A program made the translations under genes and the position numbers. From NCBI GenBank assembly GCA_031290985.1, contig JARLJW010000101.1, forward strand, positions 1 through 57,522: DNA of 57,522 nt. The letters are read 5' to 3'. Below, one piece after another: positions 1-8,213 of the stretch. Each line of letters begins with the position of its first letter. The stretch's first letter is position 1. The stretch comes from Verrucomicrobiia bacterium (lineage in GTDB: Bacteria; Verrucomicrobiota; Verrucomicrobiia; Limisphaerales; UBA11358). Under the pieces are notes generated by a model. The model saw only the letters and a program-made list of their open reading frames with translations, was not told where the DNA came from and ran no database searches.

Positions 1-111
1 AGTCTCTTCTCGGCAACCAAGCGCAAGGCGCGAGGCTACCGTTCCACAGAGTATCAGACCGCCATGCTCTACTTCGTAGCGGGCAAGTTAGAAATCCCAT
101 ATTATAGTTAA
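1..111 (+). CDS. ISL3-like transposase, C-terminal 36 residues (cut by window start)
   Basis: Reading frame 1 is open from the first base to a TAA at 109-111. It encodes a basic segment, ATKRKARGYRST, followed by a hydrophobic stretch ending in FVAGKL. This is the usual C-terminal ending of ISL3-family DDE transposases (basic KARGYR followed by an FxxGKL-like end). Only the last 36 residues are in the window, so activity cannot be judged. The insertion lies directly upstream of a nuclease-helicase gene, which fits a mobile or accessory island. The family call rests on motif memory from a short fragment. Confidence 0.6.
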   Translation, partial: SLFSATKRKARGYRSTEYQTAMLYFVAGKLEIPYYS

Positions 112-141
112 CTACCCATTACAAACGTCGAGGAACCAATT

Positions 142-2061
142 ATGATTATTTACCATGAGTCCAGGGTGCAGTATTTGGCGGACGTGGATAATAATCTGCT
201 CAAGAAAAAGCTGACGGATGCTTTTTTAAAGCTTGGGCAGTCCGTTCCTAGTGATCACTACGTTTGGGCTGACGAATATCGTGCCTTCGCTCAAGCTCTT
301 CAAAAAGCCGATGTTAACGACGAGATTCATGTCGCGATCGAGTACAACATATCCGCTGCGGGCCGTTTCCGTATCGACGTTTTGTTAGCTGGGAACGATG
401 GGCGCACCGATAATGCATTGATTATTGAATTGAAAGCATGGGAAACCGCTGACCTGTCAGACTACCCAGATTTGGTCTTTTCTCCCATTGCCGGCGGCTC
501 GATTCAAAACCACCCTTGCGTGCAGGCGCGCCGTTACAAGGGCATGATTTTGCGATTCAATCAGGACATCAAGCAACAAAATATCCAGCTACACTCCTCG
601 GCATATCTGTTCAATCTTCATCGCCGCAATCCGGAACCCCTGGAGGATGCTCGCTACCAGAATGTTTTGGATGACACTAAATTGTTTTTGGCGAACGACA
701 TCACGCACCTGCGGGTTCATATCGAAAAGATCGTTCCACATAAGCCAAAGCAAGACGTCCTGTTCTATATCGAGCACGGGCGGCTCCGGCCTTCGGATGA
801 ATTGATCGAACGCGTGAGCGGGATGCTCGACGGAAATGAGGAGTTCTTATTGGTGGACGAGCAGAACATCGCATTTCAGGTCATCCGGCATGAGATATTT
901 AAAGCGTCTAAACCAGTTGTTTCCGATCGCCATGTATTCGTGGTCGAAGGCGGACCAGGCACCGGCAAATCGGTGATTGCGGTCCGATTGCTTGCCGAGA
1001 TTCTTCAGGCTAGGAAAATGGGTTTTTTTGTGGCCCCCAACAGCGCGTTCCGCGATACGTTGATTGAATATTTGGCCCGCGGCAATACCGGTTACCGTGA
1101 AGATGGTCAGGCATTATTTCGGTCTTCTTGGAGTTTTCATGATGTCGATTTTTCCCATGGTGGACAAAACGATGTGCTAATTGTCGACGAAGCGCATCGA
1201 CTTAAGGATAAAGCATACCGTTACTTGGGAAAAAGCATGGTGGACGACATGGTTCGAGCCGCGCGGATTTCTGTCTTTTTTATCGATGAAACCCAACGCG
1301 TTTCATGGAACGACACTGGTTCCGTGGCCACGATCAAAGCGGCAGCCAATAAATACAAGGCCGAATTCCATCCTCCCATCAAACTCACCGCGCAATTTCG
1401 GTGCAATGGGTCAAGTGGTTATGTGAATTGGTTGGACGATGTGTTGCAGATTCGGCCGACCGGCAATTTTGAGAACTGGGGAGACGGGCAGTATGAATTC
1501 AAAATCTTTGATGCTGCTGCTGAACTCTATGCCAATTTAAAGCAGAAAAATCAGAACAATAAAGCCCGTCTCATTGCTGGCTATTCTTGGGCATGGCCAA
1601 AGCTGGGTCGCCAACGCGGCACGACTGCCAAACATGTTCAAGCCGGAAACCTATCGTTGCCGTGGAATTATGCAGGAGAAAACTGGGCAACCAGTAAGGA
1701 CGGTATTGAGCAGGTGGGTTGCGTGCATACCAGCCAGGGCGTTGAATTCCATTGGATGGGTGTCCTGATCGGCGAGGACCTCATTTATCGCGATGGTAAA
1801 ATCATCGGTGTTCCCGAAAAAAGAGCCAAAACAGATCAATCACTGCGCGGCTGGAAATCTGATTTTGATAGAGCGGAAGCTGATGCCGTAAAGGAGCAGG
1901 TTGTGCTCGATAAAGTGCAATTAATTATCAAGAGCACTTACAAAGTCTTGTTGTCTCGCGGCAGCAAGGGTTGCTTTGTCTGGTGTGCTGACCCGGCCTT
2001 GCGCAACTATTTGAAACAACGTTTGCAACTTGTCGGTGGGAAGATGCCGAAGATTGGTTGA
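142..2061 (+). CDS. DUF2075-type nuclease/helicase-like ATPase
   Basis: A 639-residue cytoplasmic protein. Residues 74-100 carry a PD-(D/E)xK nuclease pattern: Asp79 in FRIDVLL, then Glu96-Leu-Lys98 in IIELKAW. A P-loop ATPase follows, with Walker A GGPGTGKS near residue 270 and Walker B VLIVDEAH near 345; later motifs such as TAQFRCN and HTSQGVEFHW resemble superfamily 1 helicase motifs. This arrangement is that of DUF2075/Schlafen-like bacterial ATPases often found in defence islands. A GAGG Shine-Dalgarno element at 131-134 supports the ATG at 142. The gene looks more AT-rich than the rest of the window, suggesting transfer. The EVE-HNH gene follows after 36 bp on the same strand, so the two may be co-transcribed. 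Function in DNA or RNA restriction is inferred. Confidence 0.8.
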   Translation: MIIYHESRVQYLADVDNNLLKKKLTDAFLKLGQSVPSDHYVWADEYRAFAQALQKADVNDEIHVAIEYNISAAGRFRIDVLLAGNDGRTDNALIIELKAWETADLSDYPDLVFSPIAGGSIQNHPCVQARRYKGMILRFNQDIKQQNIQLHSSAYLFNLHRRNPEPLEDARYQNVLDDTKLFLANDITHLRVHIEKIVPHKPKQDVLFYIEHGRLRPSDELIERVSGMLDGNEEFLLVDEQNIAFQVIRHEIFKASKPVVSDRHVFVVEGGPGTGKSVIAVRLLAEILQARKMGFFVAPNSAFRDTLIEYLARGNTGYREDGQALFRSSWSFHDVDFSHGGQNDVLIVDEAHRLKDKAYRYLGKSMVDDMVRAARISVFFIDETQRVSWNDTGSVATIKAAANKYKAEFHPPIKLTAQFRCNGSSGYVNWLDDVLQIRPTGNFENWGDGQYEFKIFDAAAELYANLKQKNQNNKARLIAGYSWAWPKLGRQRGTTAKHVQAGNLSLPWNYAGENWATSKDGIEQVGCVHTSQGVEFHWMGVLIGEDLIYRDGKIIGVPEKRAKTDQSLRGWKSDFDRAEADAVKEQVVLDKVQLIIKSTYKVLLSRGSKGCFVWCADPALRNYLKQRLQLVGGKMPKIG

Positions 2062-2097
2062 CACTGGACCACCAATTCCCTGACCCTGGCTTCGTCC

Positions 2098-3078
2098 ATG
2101 CGCTATTGGTGGGTCAATCATAAGCAGACCTTCAAACACGAGTTCGAAGGTCATTATATTTGGTCGCCCAAACGCAAGCGTGACGGCGCCCGCAATCGTT
2201 TTTACGATTTCCTCCGGGAAGTCACTCCAGGGGATGTTGTTTTCTCCTACGCTTCCGGCGAAATTCGCGGTGCCGGTTTCGCAAATTCCTACTGTTACAC
2301 TTGCCCGCGCCCGGCTGAATTTGGGCATATCGGCGATGCCTGGGACGTCGTCGGGTGGCGGGTTGATGTCGAGTTTCACCCTTTTTCCAACCGTCCCCGT
2401 CCGAAGCAGCATCTGTCTCTGCTTCGTCCTTTATTGGAGCGCGAAAAATTTTCTCCCTTGCAGGCGACTGGCGATGGCCTGCAGCACATCTACCTCACTT
2501 CTATTTCTGAAACCCTTGCCCAGGTCATCCTTGGTTTGGCCGGTCCTGATGCGCACGTGTTTGATGGTTCCATGTTGCACGATGCTGCCGCTCCCTTGAC
2601 GGAGCGTGAGCTCTCTGGCCAGCAGGAATGGGAGGATATCGAGCAGCGTCGTATCTTCGACGCCGAGATTCCCAACACCACGCGCCAATCGCTCATCAAG
2701 GCCCGGATCGGGCAGGGACTGTTCAAAGAACGCGTCACCCGCATTGAACGTTCCTGCCGGATTACCTTCGTGGACAATCCCGCCCATTTAATCGGCAGTC
2801 ACATCAAACCCTGGCGTGAATCCACAAATGACGAACGCCTCGCGGGCAGCAATGGGCTGCTGCTCACGCCCACGGCCGACCATCTTTTCGACCGGGGCTT
2901 TATCAGCTTCGAAGATAGCGGCGAAGTATTAATTTCTCCGGTTGCGGATGTCACCTCTCTGAAACGGATGGGGCTTGATCCCCAACGCCCGCCTCGGCCG
3001 CAGGCTTTCAATACCGATCAGAAATATTTCCTCAACCATCATCGTCGGGAAACATTTCTTGCCGCCGCCAAGTCCTGA
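2098..3078 (+). CDS. EVE/PUA-like domain plus HNH endonuclease
   Basis: A 326-residue protein. The N-terminal ~110 residues (RYWWVNHKQT, YIWSPKRKRDGARNRFY, VTPGDVVFSYASGEIRG) look like an EVE/PUA-fold domain, a fold that flips out and reads modified bases. The C-terminal part has an HNH_2-type nuclease core: SHIKPW at the first His, then NGLLLTPTADHLFDRG. EVE-HNH proteins are known as modification-dependent type IV restriction enzymes; specificity cannot be read from the sequence. It follows the nuclease-helicase gene by 36 bp and converges with the ParB-like gene (17 bp between stops, no clear terminator). No methyltransferase is nearby, consistent with a type IV role. Confidence 0.82.
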   Translation: MRYWWVNHKQTFKHEFEGHYIWSPKRKRDGARNRFYDFLREVTPGDVVFSYASGEIRGAGFANSYCYTCPRPAEFGHIGDAWDVVGWRVDVEFHPFSNRPRPKQHLSLLRPLLEREKFSPLQATGDGLQHIYLTSISETLAQVILGLAGPDAHVFDGSMLHDAAAPLTERELSGQQEWEDIEQRRIFDAEIPNTTRQSLIKARIGQGLFKERVTRIERSCRITFVDNPAHLIGSHIKPWRESTNDERLAGSNGLLLTPTADHLFDRGFISFEDSGEVLISPVADVTSLKRMGLDPQRPPRPQAFNTDQKYFLNHHRRETFLAAAKS

Positions 3079-3095
3079 TTCTGGCCTTGGATTCT

Positions 3096-3971
3096 TCACA
3101 ACGATTCCGCCATGGCGATGGCTTCAAACTCCGAACAGATTTCCGGATGGTTGGCGTTCAGATACCGGACGACCTTCCCGTTCTTGAGCAGGTTTTTGAC
3201 GTAGGTTTGCGCCGTTTGCAGGGTGAACATGTTTTCCGTGTAGGTATCCGTGACGGCTTTTAATTCCCGTTCCAGCGATTCCATTTCACTTTCCATCCGG
3301 GCGATGTCCTCGGCCGACATGCCGGCTTTTCGCTTGGGTTCATCTGGGTTCATAAGTTGATGCTTAGGCGTTCCCAGGACCATGGCCTCGGCGTAACCGA
3401 CAACGTAGTTGTTCATCGCGACCATCATTTCCGCCATTTCAATCTGCCGGTTTCCATTCACGCTCTTGAACAGCCTCAGGGCTTTCGGACAGATGTTTTT
3501 GTCTTTCAATAATTCAGCCGCGTCCGGATGAATCCCTCTCAGCAGGTTGATGGAGGCTTGCACCACCCGCAGCGGCATATTCAGCACCACGGCCAGTCGT
3601 TCCGGGCTGACGCCATTATTCACCGCTTTGACGATCATCTTGTGCTCCTGAATCGGCGGCAACCGGCTGATGCGGGCGTTGTAGGTGTAGCACTCGTCGT
3701 CCGTGGCGATGATGCAGTCCGCTTCGATCTTGCCCAAGTCTTTCAGGGCAAAATAACGGAGGTGCCCGTTTTTCAGCATGTACTTTCCGGGCGTATCCTT
3801 TTGCGGATAGACCACCAGCGGTTCCACCAGCCCCGTGTCCGGGATGGAACCGAGAATCGCCTTATAACGGTAGGCTTCCTTCTCATCGTCTTTAACCAGC
3901 CGCATCGGCAGGATGTCTTCCAGCGGCAACTGGATTTTCCGCAGTTCAAACGCAATTTTGGGCTCGCTCAT
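3096..3971 (-). CDS. ParB/RepB-like protein (second of the pair)
   Basis: A 291-residue protein, the last gene of the leftward operon. The N-terminal half has a ParB/sulfiredoxin-like pattern: LEDILPMR, then GLVEPLVVYPQ, then NGHLRYFALKDLG (residues 68-80), where canonical ParB has a GERR box. The central part resembles the HTH/RepB region (ILLRG-type stretch at IHPDAAELL, then KALRLFKSV). The C-terminal ~60 residues are predicted coiled coil. It matches proteins annotated as plasmid partitioning RepB C-terminal domain proteins. Its ATG overlaps the stop of the upstream ParB-like gene by 4 bp (ATGA), so translation is probably coupled. There is no ParA. The degenerate GERR box questions CTP binding. 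Confidence 0.75.
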   Translation of the reverse strand: MSEPKIAFELRKIQLPLEDILPMRLVKDDEKEAYRYKAILGSIPDTGLVEPLVVYPQKDTPGKYMLKNGHLRYFALKDLGKIEADCIIATDDECYTYNARISRLPPIQEHKMIVKAVNNGVSPERLAVVLNMPLRVVQASINLLRGIHPDAAELLKDKNICPKALRLFKSVNGNRQIEMAEMMVAMNNYVVGYAEAMVLGTPKHQLMNPDEPKRKAGMSAEDIARMESEMESLERELKAVTDTYTENMFTLQTAQTYVKNLLKNGKVVRYLNANHPEICSEFEAIAMAESL

Positions 3972-4855
3972 GCTGTTTGTTTGGTTTGGGGCGAAAGTTT
4001 GACCGACAAATATTTTGGCATCGTCGCCAGGCCCTCGGCGCGCAACAGTGTGCCGAAGTTTTCATCCGCCAGCAGCTTGTTGAAGCCCGTCACGATGAAG
4101 CCCAGCTTGGCATCGCATACTTTGGCCTTTTTGATCATCAACTTCTGGCGCTGGCTTTCCTTGCGGTACGAATTGACCATGCTTTCCACGCTGGTTTTGG
4201 GTTTTAATCCGGATGCCTTGCCACCGCGTTGCTTGCCGATCAGCCGCCGGCTCTCGATCAGCCCTTTGACGTATTTCAGGGATTTGTAGTCGAGCTGCTT
4301 TTCCTCGTAAGCTTTGAGCAGTTCGTGCTGGGTTTCAATGGTATCCGTCTTGGCAATGTCCACCGCGACCCACAGGGGAATCTTGCCGGTGACGGCGGCC
4401 TCCAGCAACCGCTCCTCGCCCGCGTTGCTCAGGCTCGAATAGGCCCGGACCAGGCTGTCGCTCACGTCCAACTTTTCGCTGATTTGTTTGATTGTATTGC
4501 CCAAAGCCTGCAACCGTTCGATTTCCCGGATCAAATCCATTGGCTTGGGATAGCGCCGGGCGATGTTTTCCACGAGGCTGCGGATCAGCAGGTCCTGCTT
4601 TGAAATTTCCGAAACGATGGCCGGAATATCTTTGTGCCCGAGCGCCCGGAATGCCTCCATCCGTCCCTGTCCGCAAATTAAATCATACCCGGCCACTTCG
4701 TGGTCGCTCGCGTGCCGGCGGCTGACTTGAATCGGCATTTTTAGGCCAACATTCCTGATGCTCTTGATGATGGTCTCAAACTTTTTCGGGTCTCGATGAC
4801 GTGGATTGACCACGCGGATTTTCTCAATGGGTATCAATTCGATTACCTCACTCAT
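3968..4855 (-). CDS. ParB/RepB-like protein (first of the pair)
   Basis: A 295-residue protein. The ParB N-domain is clear: IELIPIEKIRVVNPRHRD, then a GERR-like box GQGR at residues 62-65, then ENIAR at 96-100, which matches the ENIQR box of ParB/Spo0J. A helix-turn-helix follows around residues 121-142 (IKQISEKLDVSDSLVRAY), and the C-terminal half resembles RepB. Canonical ParB proteins are CTP-dependent DNA clamps that load at parS. The start overlaps the recombinase stop by 4 bp and the stop overlaps the next ParB-like gene by 4 bp, so all three look translationally coupled. Without ParA, segregation in the usual sense is unlikely; a role in assisting or controlling recombination is inferred. 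Confidence 0.8.
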   Translation of the reverse strand: MSEVIELIPIEKIRVVNPRHRDPKKFETIIKSIRNVGLKMPIQVSRRHASDHEVAGYDLICGQGRMEAFRALGHKDIPAIVSEISKQDLLIRSLVENIARRYPKPMDLIREIERLQALGNTIKQISEKLDVSDSLVRAYSSLSNAGEERLLEAAVTGKIPLWVAVDIAKTDTIETQHELLKAYEEKQLDYKSLKYVKGLIESRRLIGKQRGGKASGLKPKTSVESMVNSYRKESQRQKLMIKKAKVCDAKLGFIVTGFNKLLADENFGTLLRAEGLATMPKYLSVKLSPQTKQTA

Positions 4856-6399
4856 GCGAGTTCCTCCAGCTTCACGCGTTCCGCCATGCCGAAGAAATAC
4901 TCCAAGGTGTCAAACCGGTAGGTATCCAGACAAATGCCGTTGGCCTCAGCCACCCGGAGGTTTTCCCAGGTCATGTCCAGCCCCGGTAGCACATAGTAGT
5001 CGCGGATGCCCTCATTCGCGGCATCCATCCGCACGGCAATGGTGACGTCCGGCCGGGCGCTGCCATCCAGCCGGATGAGCCAGCGCGACGAACCTGTGCC
5101 CGTTTCCGTATGCCGGCACAGCACGATCGACACGCGCATTTCACCGTTTAGCTCCAGCAATTCGGTTGCGTCGTTCCAGACGGCTTGCGCTCCCAGGTCG
5201 GATATTTTTTGGACCACTTCGGCCACAATCTCCGGATGCCGTTTCCGCAGCCGGCGGTTTTCTTCAATGAAGCTGAAATCAATCCCGGGATCGTAGCCGA
5301 TAAGCTTGTAAGCGCTTACAAGGGTGCCGAAGCGATGCCGAAACGCCGTGCTCGATGGCAGGCCTTCCGCTTCGTCAATCAGGATGCCCGAGATGCGTCC
5401 GTGTTTTAATAACACGGCGCGCAGTTTTTCCAGCATCTCCTCATCGGTCAGCTTCTGGCTTCTCGCCAGGATGATTTCATGTGCCCGCCAGAATAAATCC
5501 GGCTCCACCACGCCCTCAAATGCACCGTCCGCCCGGATCCATTTATCCGGTGGGTTGTTCACGTGCTTTTTCTTCAACTTGCACGAGGTCCGGTGATACA
5601 CGTTGTTGCCGATGTATTTTTCGTTGGTCAGGATTTGATGCACCGTTGCCCGGTTCCAGTCCCGCCCAAAATCAGTCTTCACGCCCTGCCCATTGAGGAT
5701 GGTTGCGATCTCGGATTCCATCTTCCCTTCATTGATAAATGACTCAAAAATCCACCGGACGATGATTATTTCTTCTTCCGGCCCTCGAACCAGCACCACG
5801 CGGTCGGTCTGGATGCTTTTTTGTTCACCCATCTTGAGCGTCGCCTTCCGTTCTCCGCTCTGGTCGATCAGCATCCGGCGCAAGCCGAACCCCGCCGTCC
5901 CGCCTTGCTTGTAACCGAGTTGGATCAACCGGCACGCGCCTTGAAACACCTTTGAGGACAGCTCGCGACTGTATTCGCCCGCCATGGCCCGCTTCACGCC
6001 CTTGACGATGGTGGATACCGGACTGCCGTCGTTCTCGAATTGCTCCGCACAGTAATGAACCGCCACGCCAGCACGACGGCAGATGTATTCATAATAGGCG
6101 CTCTCGTCGGCATCCTGAAACCGCCCCCACCGGCTCACGTCATAGACGAGAATGTTGGCAAACTCCGCCCGTCCCTCCTGGACATCCCGCAGTATTTGCG
6201 CCAGCGAGTCGCGGCCTTGTATGTTCAGCCCGCTTTTGCCCTCGTCCGAATATTCCTTCACGATGGTTAACTCGCGCCGCTTGGCGTATTCGCGAATGAC
6301 ATCCATCTGGTTGCTCGTCGAATACTGCTGGTGTTCCGTGGACATGCGCACGTACACCGCCGTGCATTTTGCCCAACGCTCAGTGTCTGCTCGGCTCAT
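4852..6399 (-). CDS. large serine recombinase
   Basis: A 515-residue protein. The N-terminal resolvase domain has VYVRMSTEHQ with the likely catalytic Ser20, GKSGLNIQGRDSL, and VYDVSRWGRF with the conserved arginines. The Recombinase domain follows (GTAGFGLRRMLID, then TVHQILTNEKYIGNNVY around residues 240-260). No CxxC zinc ribbon is visible after it, unlike phiC31-type integrases. The last ~180 residues (IDFSFIEENRRLRKRHPEIV onward) form a tail I cannot place. Length fits large serine recombinases, which integrate, excise or invert DNA. It is coupled by a 4-bp overlap to two ParB-like genes. Attachment sites cannot be defined from this window alone. Confidence 0.9.
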   Translation of the reverse strand: MSRADTERWAKCTAVYVRMSTEHQQYSTSNQMDVIREYAKRRELTIVKEYSDEGKSGLNIQGRDSLAQILRDVQEGRAEFANILVYDVSRWGRFQDADESAYYEYICRRAGVAVHYCAEQFENDGSPVSTIVKGVKRAMAGEYSRELSSKVFQGACRLIQLGYKQGGTAGFGLRRMLIDQSGERKATLKMGEQKSIQTDRVVLVRGPEEEIIIVRWIFESFINEGKMESEIATILNGQGVKTDFGRDWNRATVHQILTNEKYIGNNVYHRTSCKLKKKHVNNPPDKWIRADGAFEGVVEPDLFWRAHEIILARSQKLTDEEMLEKLRAVLLKHGRISGILIDEAEGLPSSTAFRHRFGTLVSAYKLIGYDPGIDFSFIEENRRLRKRHPEIVAEVVQKISDLGAQAVWNDATELLELNGEMRVSIVLCRHTETGTGSSRWLIRLDGSARPDVTIAVRMDAANEGIRDYYVLPGLDMTWENLRVAEANGICLDTYRFDTLEYFFGMAERVKLEELA

Positions 6400-6491
6400 G
6401 TCGCGTGTTGCTGGTTTAGGTTCATGGTTATTTTTTGGCTCCCGTAGGAAACGATTGTTACAGGTTAAGCACTAACCACCTGTCCGACCTA

Positions 6492-6764
6492 TCACTTCTT
6501 GTAGCGCACCCGGCGCTTGCGCCGGTGCCCTCGCCAGTAGCCTTTGTTGTTCGCCCGCCATTCGCGGACTCGGGCCACCTCTTCCGGCCCACACCATCGG
6601 TGGAGATTGGCCGGCCGGGATCGCCACCGTTGCTGGCTGGACGCTTTGCTGGTCTTTTGACAACGCCGCCGTGAACAATATTTTTGGTGGAAGGCCGTTT
6701 TCGGGTTCACCTTAAACAGCTTGTTGCAGCCAATACAATTTTTGCGTGGATGCTTCTTACGCAT
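6492..6764 (-). CDS. small Cys-rich, basic Zn-finger protein
   Basis: A 90-residue, strongly basic protein. Cysteines are arranged as NCIGCNKLF, then QKYCSRRRCQKTSK, giving a CxxC...CxxxxC zinc-knuckle-like site. The C-terminal half is rich in Arg, Lys and Trp (WRSRPANLHRWCGPEEVARV). It probably binds nucleic acid. It lies 92 bp upstream of the recombinase on the same strand, and similar small proteins are, from memory, often seen next to this kind of recombinase. No specific function is claimed. Confidence 0.65.
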   Translation of the reverse strand: MRKKHPRKNCIGCNKLFKVNPKTAFHQKYCSRRRCQKTSKASSQQRWRSRPANLHRWCGPEEVARVREWRANNKGYWRGHRRKRRVRYKK

Positions 6765-6821
6765 CCCGCATTTTTAGCCACCCGTGTGTCGCGCTCACCT
6801 CGAAGCTGACTGAGAAAGGGA

Positions 6822-7748
6822 TTAAGCCCCAAAGCCGTGAAATGATTGATGCTGGCCAAAGTATTTTGGATTCGGCCGCAGCGTCACTCCGGCCGCAAAT
6901 TGGAGCAGCCGGCCGGCATACGGCTGGAGCCGCAATCCTTCCGGCCCGTTTTCGGTGAACCGCTGCGGTGCCAGCATCACCCGCCCATCATCACGCACGG
7001 CCCACAATCCCTCGTCGAACATCCAGTGCGCGTTTTTGCAGAGTGCCAGCCCGTTCTCGATGTCATCATTCTGGTTTTCTGCAAACGGCTCGATATGCGC
7101 GGCATCCACAATCGCCGCACCATCAGCCGTCAGGCAGCACAGCCCGGTCAGGGCGCATGTAAATTTGTAGCGCGAGACCACTTGCACTGCAAACCGGGCG
7201 CTCCGGCCCCTTTTGCGGGCCACTTCTTCGGCCTCCCGGTTCAGCGTGGCCATGTGTGGTTCATTTCGGTCCGCTCGATCCACACATAATCCCAAGCTCA
7301 CCAGCAACGCCACCCGCTCGCGTGGCTCAAAATAGCGTGAGATTAACAACAGCCGGGCCTTAAGCCGGAAATCGGCATCGTCCAGCAGATCGAAAAACTC
7401 CTCGTGCATTTCACACACGAAGCACGATTCCGGCGATTGCGCGCCGGCCATCTCCAGGGTGAACCCTTGCCAGAACCCCTGCGTCCGCAGGTAGAAGAAA
7501 GGCATCCGCATGTCCAGGCGCGTCGGCCAGCGTTCGGACACCAGCGCGCCATAAGATTTGAAACGTAGTACCAGCCCGGCGGTCCGCGTGAACGTCCGGC
7601 CAGCCAGTTCCCCGGCCTCTGCCATGTCGAGCAGGCAGAGTAGCAGCAGTGGTTTGTGCGGTGCCTTGCCCCGGCACTTCCCGCTACCCGTCGCCGCGTT
7701 CAGCTTCGTCAGCTTCCCCAGCCACTTTTTCACCAGTTCGTTTTTCAT
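6822..7748 (-). CDS. HNH endonuclease with possible sulfur/modified-DNA-binding N-domain
   Basis: A 308-residue protein. The C-terminal HNH_2-type nuclease core reads VDAAHIEPFAENQNDD, then ENGLALCKNAHWMFDEGLWAV. The N-terminal half contains RGKAPHKPLLLLCLLDMAE, the xPHKPLLLL signature seen in many HNH restriction proteins; it resembles the sulfur-binding domain of ScoMcrA-type phosphorothioate-dependent nucleases. The substrate call is inference only. It follows the 110-residue hypothetical gene by 9 bp and precedes the Zn-finger gene by 57 bp, in the same leftward operon. With the EVE-HNH gene it makes a second probable type IV nuclease in the island. Confidence 0.82.
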   Translation of the reverse strand: MKNELVKKWLGKLTKLNAATGSGKCRGKAPHKPLLLLCLLDMAEAGELAGRTFTRTAGLVLRFKSYGALVSERWPTRLDMRMPFFYLRTQGFWQGFTLEMAGAQSPESCFVCEMHEEFFDLLDDADFRLKARLLLISRYFEPRERVALLVSLGLCVDRADRNEPHMATLNREAEEVARKRGRSARFAVQVVSRYKFTCALTGLCCLTADGAAIVDAAHIEPFAENQNDDIENGLALCKNAHWMFDEGLWAVRDDGRVMLAPQRFTENGPEGLRLQPYAGRLLQFAAGVTLRPNPKYFGQHQSFHGFGA

Positions 7749-7757
7749 TTCAGATTT

Positions 7758-8090
7758 TCAGGTGATATAGAAATTCTGGCCTTTAATGGGACTTTTTGGG
7801 GGAAAATCATTTGCCGCCATGACGTTTGTAAAGCGCACTAGTACAGAGGCCCGGTCAATCTCGGCAACTGATTCAACCTCCGCCGAACAACAAATGACCG
7901 GTGGCATTTCACCCCAGCCGCACCGGTGAACGAAAACACGTTCACTGTGTTGCTTGGCCTCCCGGCAATGCTTTCCTATTTCTTTGGTGGTTTGTATTGC
8001 CTCAATGAGTTGGTCATTTAACCAGGCATTGATCCACGGCTGATTTTCATCTCGTTGATGGTGCACCACGACATACAGAGGCATGCCCAC
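7758..8090 (-). CDS. conserved hypothetical protein
   Basis: A 110-residue protein, the first gene of the leftward operon. The N-terminus PLYVVVHHQRDENQPWINAW and the central FVHRCGWGEMPPVICCS are ordered, conserved-looking stretches, so this is probably a real gene. No signal peptide or membrane segment is visible. Translation may start at the GTG at 8090, which has an AGGGA element about 8 bases upstream, or at the in-frame ATG two codons later (8084). I do not recognise a family. Its position next to an HNH nuclease suggests a role in the island, but no function can be given. Confidence 0.6.
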   Translation of the reverse strand: MGMPLYVVVHHQRDENQPWINAWLNDQLIEAIQTTKEIGKHCREAKQHSERVFVHRCGWGEMPPVICCSAEVESVAEIDRASVLVRFTNVMAANDFPPKSPIKGQNFYIT

Positions 8091-8174
8091 ATTCTAATTC
8101 CCTGTAGGTCCGGATCCAAGTAGTTACCACAGCCACGCGCCATCCGCTACCGTGACTCTTGATGCCCTTAAACG

Positions 8175-8203
8175 ATATAAACAGCACTGACACTGTCAGT
8201 CAA
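8175..8203 (-). promoter_or_regulatory. sigma70-type promoter for the leftward operon
   Basis: On the minus strand a -35 box TTGACT (8203-8198) is separated by exactly 17 bases from a -10 box TTATAT (8180-8175). Both are close to the TTGACA/TATAAT consensus. Transcription would start near 8168, about 80 bases before the first gene of the leftward operon. This is the only visible strong promoter for the HNH/Zn-finger/recombinase/ParB genes. Confidence 0.55.
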
Positions 8204-8213
8204 ACTGTCAGTG
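8185..8213. promoter_or_regulatory. palindromic operator-like site over the leftward promoter
   Basis: A perfect 7+1+7 palindrome, ACTGACA-C-TGTCAGT, lies at 8186-8200, in the spacer and overlapping the -35 box of the leftward promoter. A third half-site CTGTCAGTG follows at 8205-8213. The placement suits repression by a protein binding as a dimer, with a possible second dimer. The binder is unknown; one of the two ParB-like proteins or the recombinase is a reasonable guess. A parS-like or recombination site is an alternative. Confidence 0.45.
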
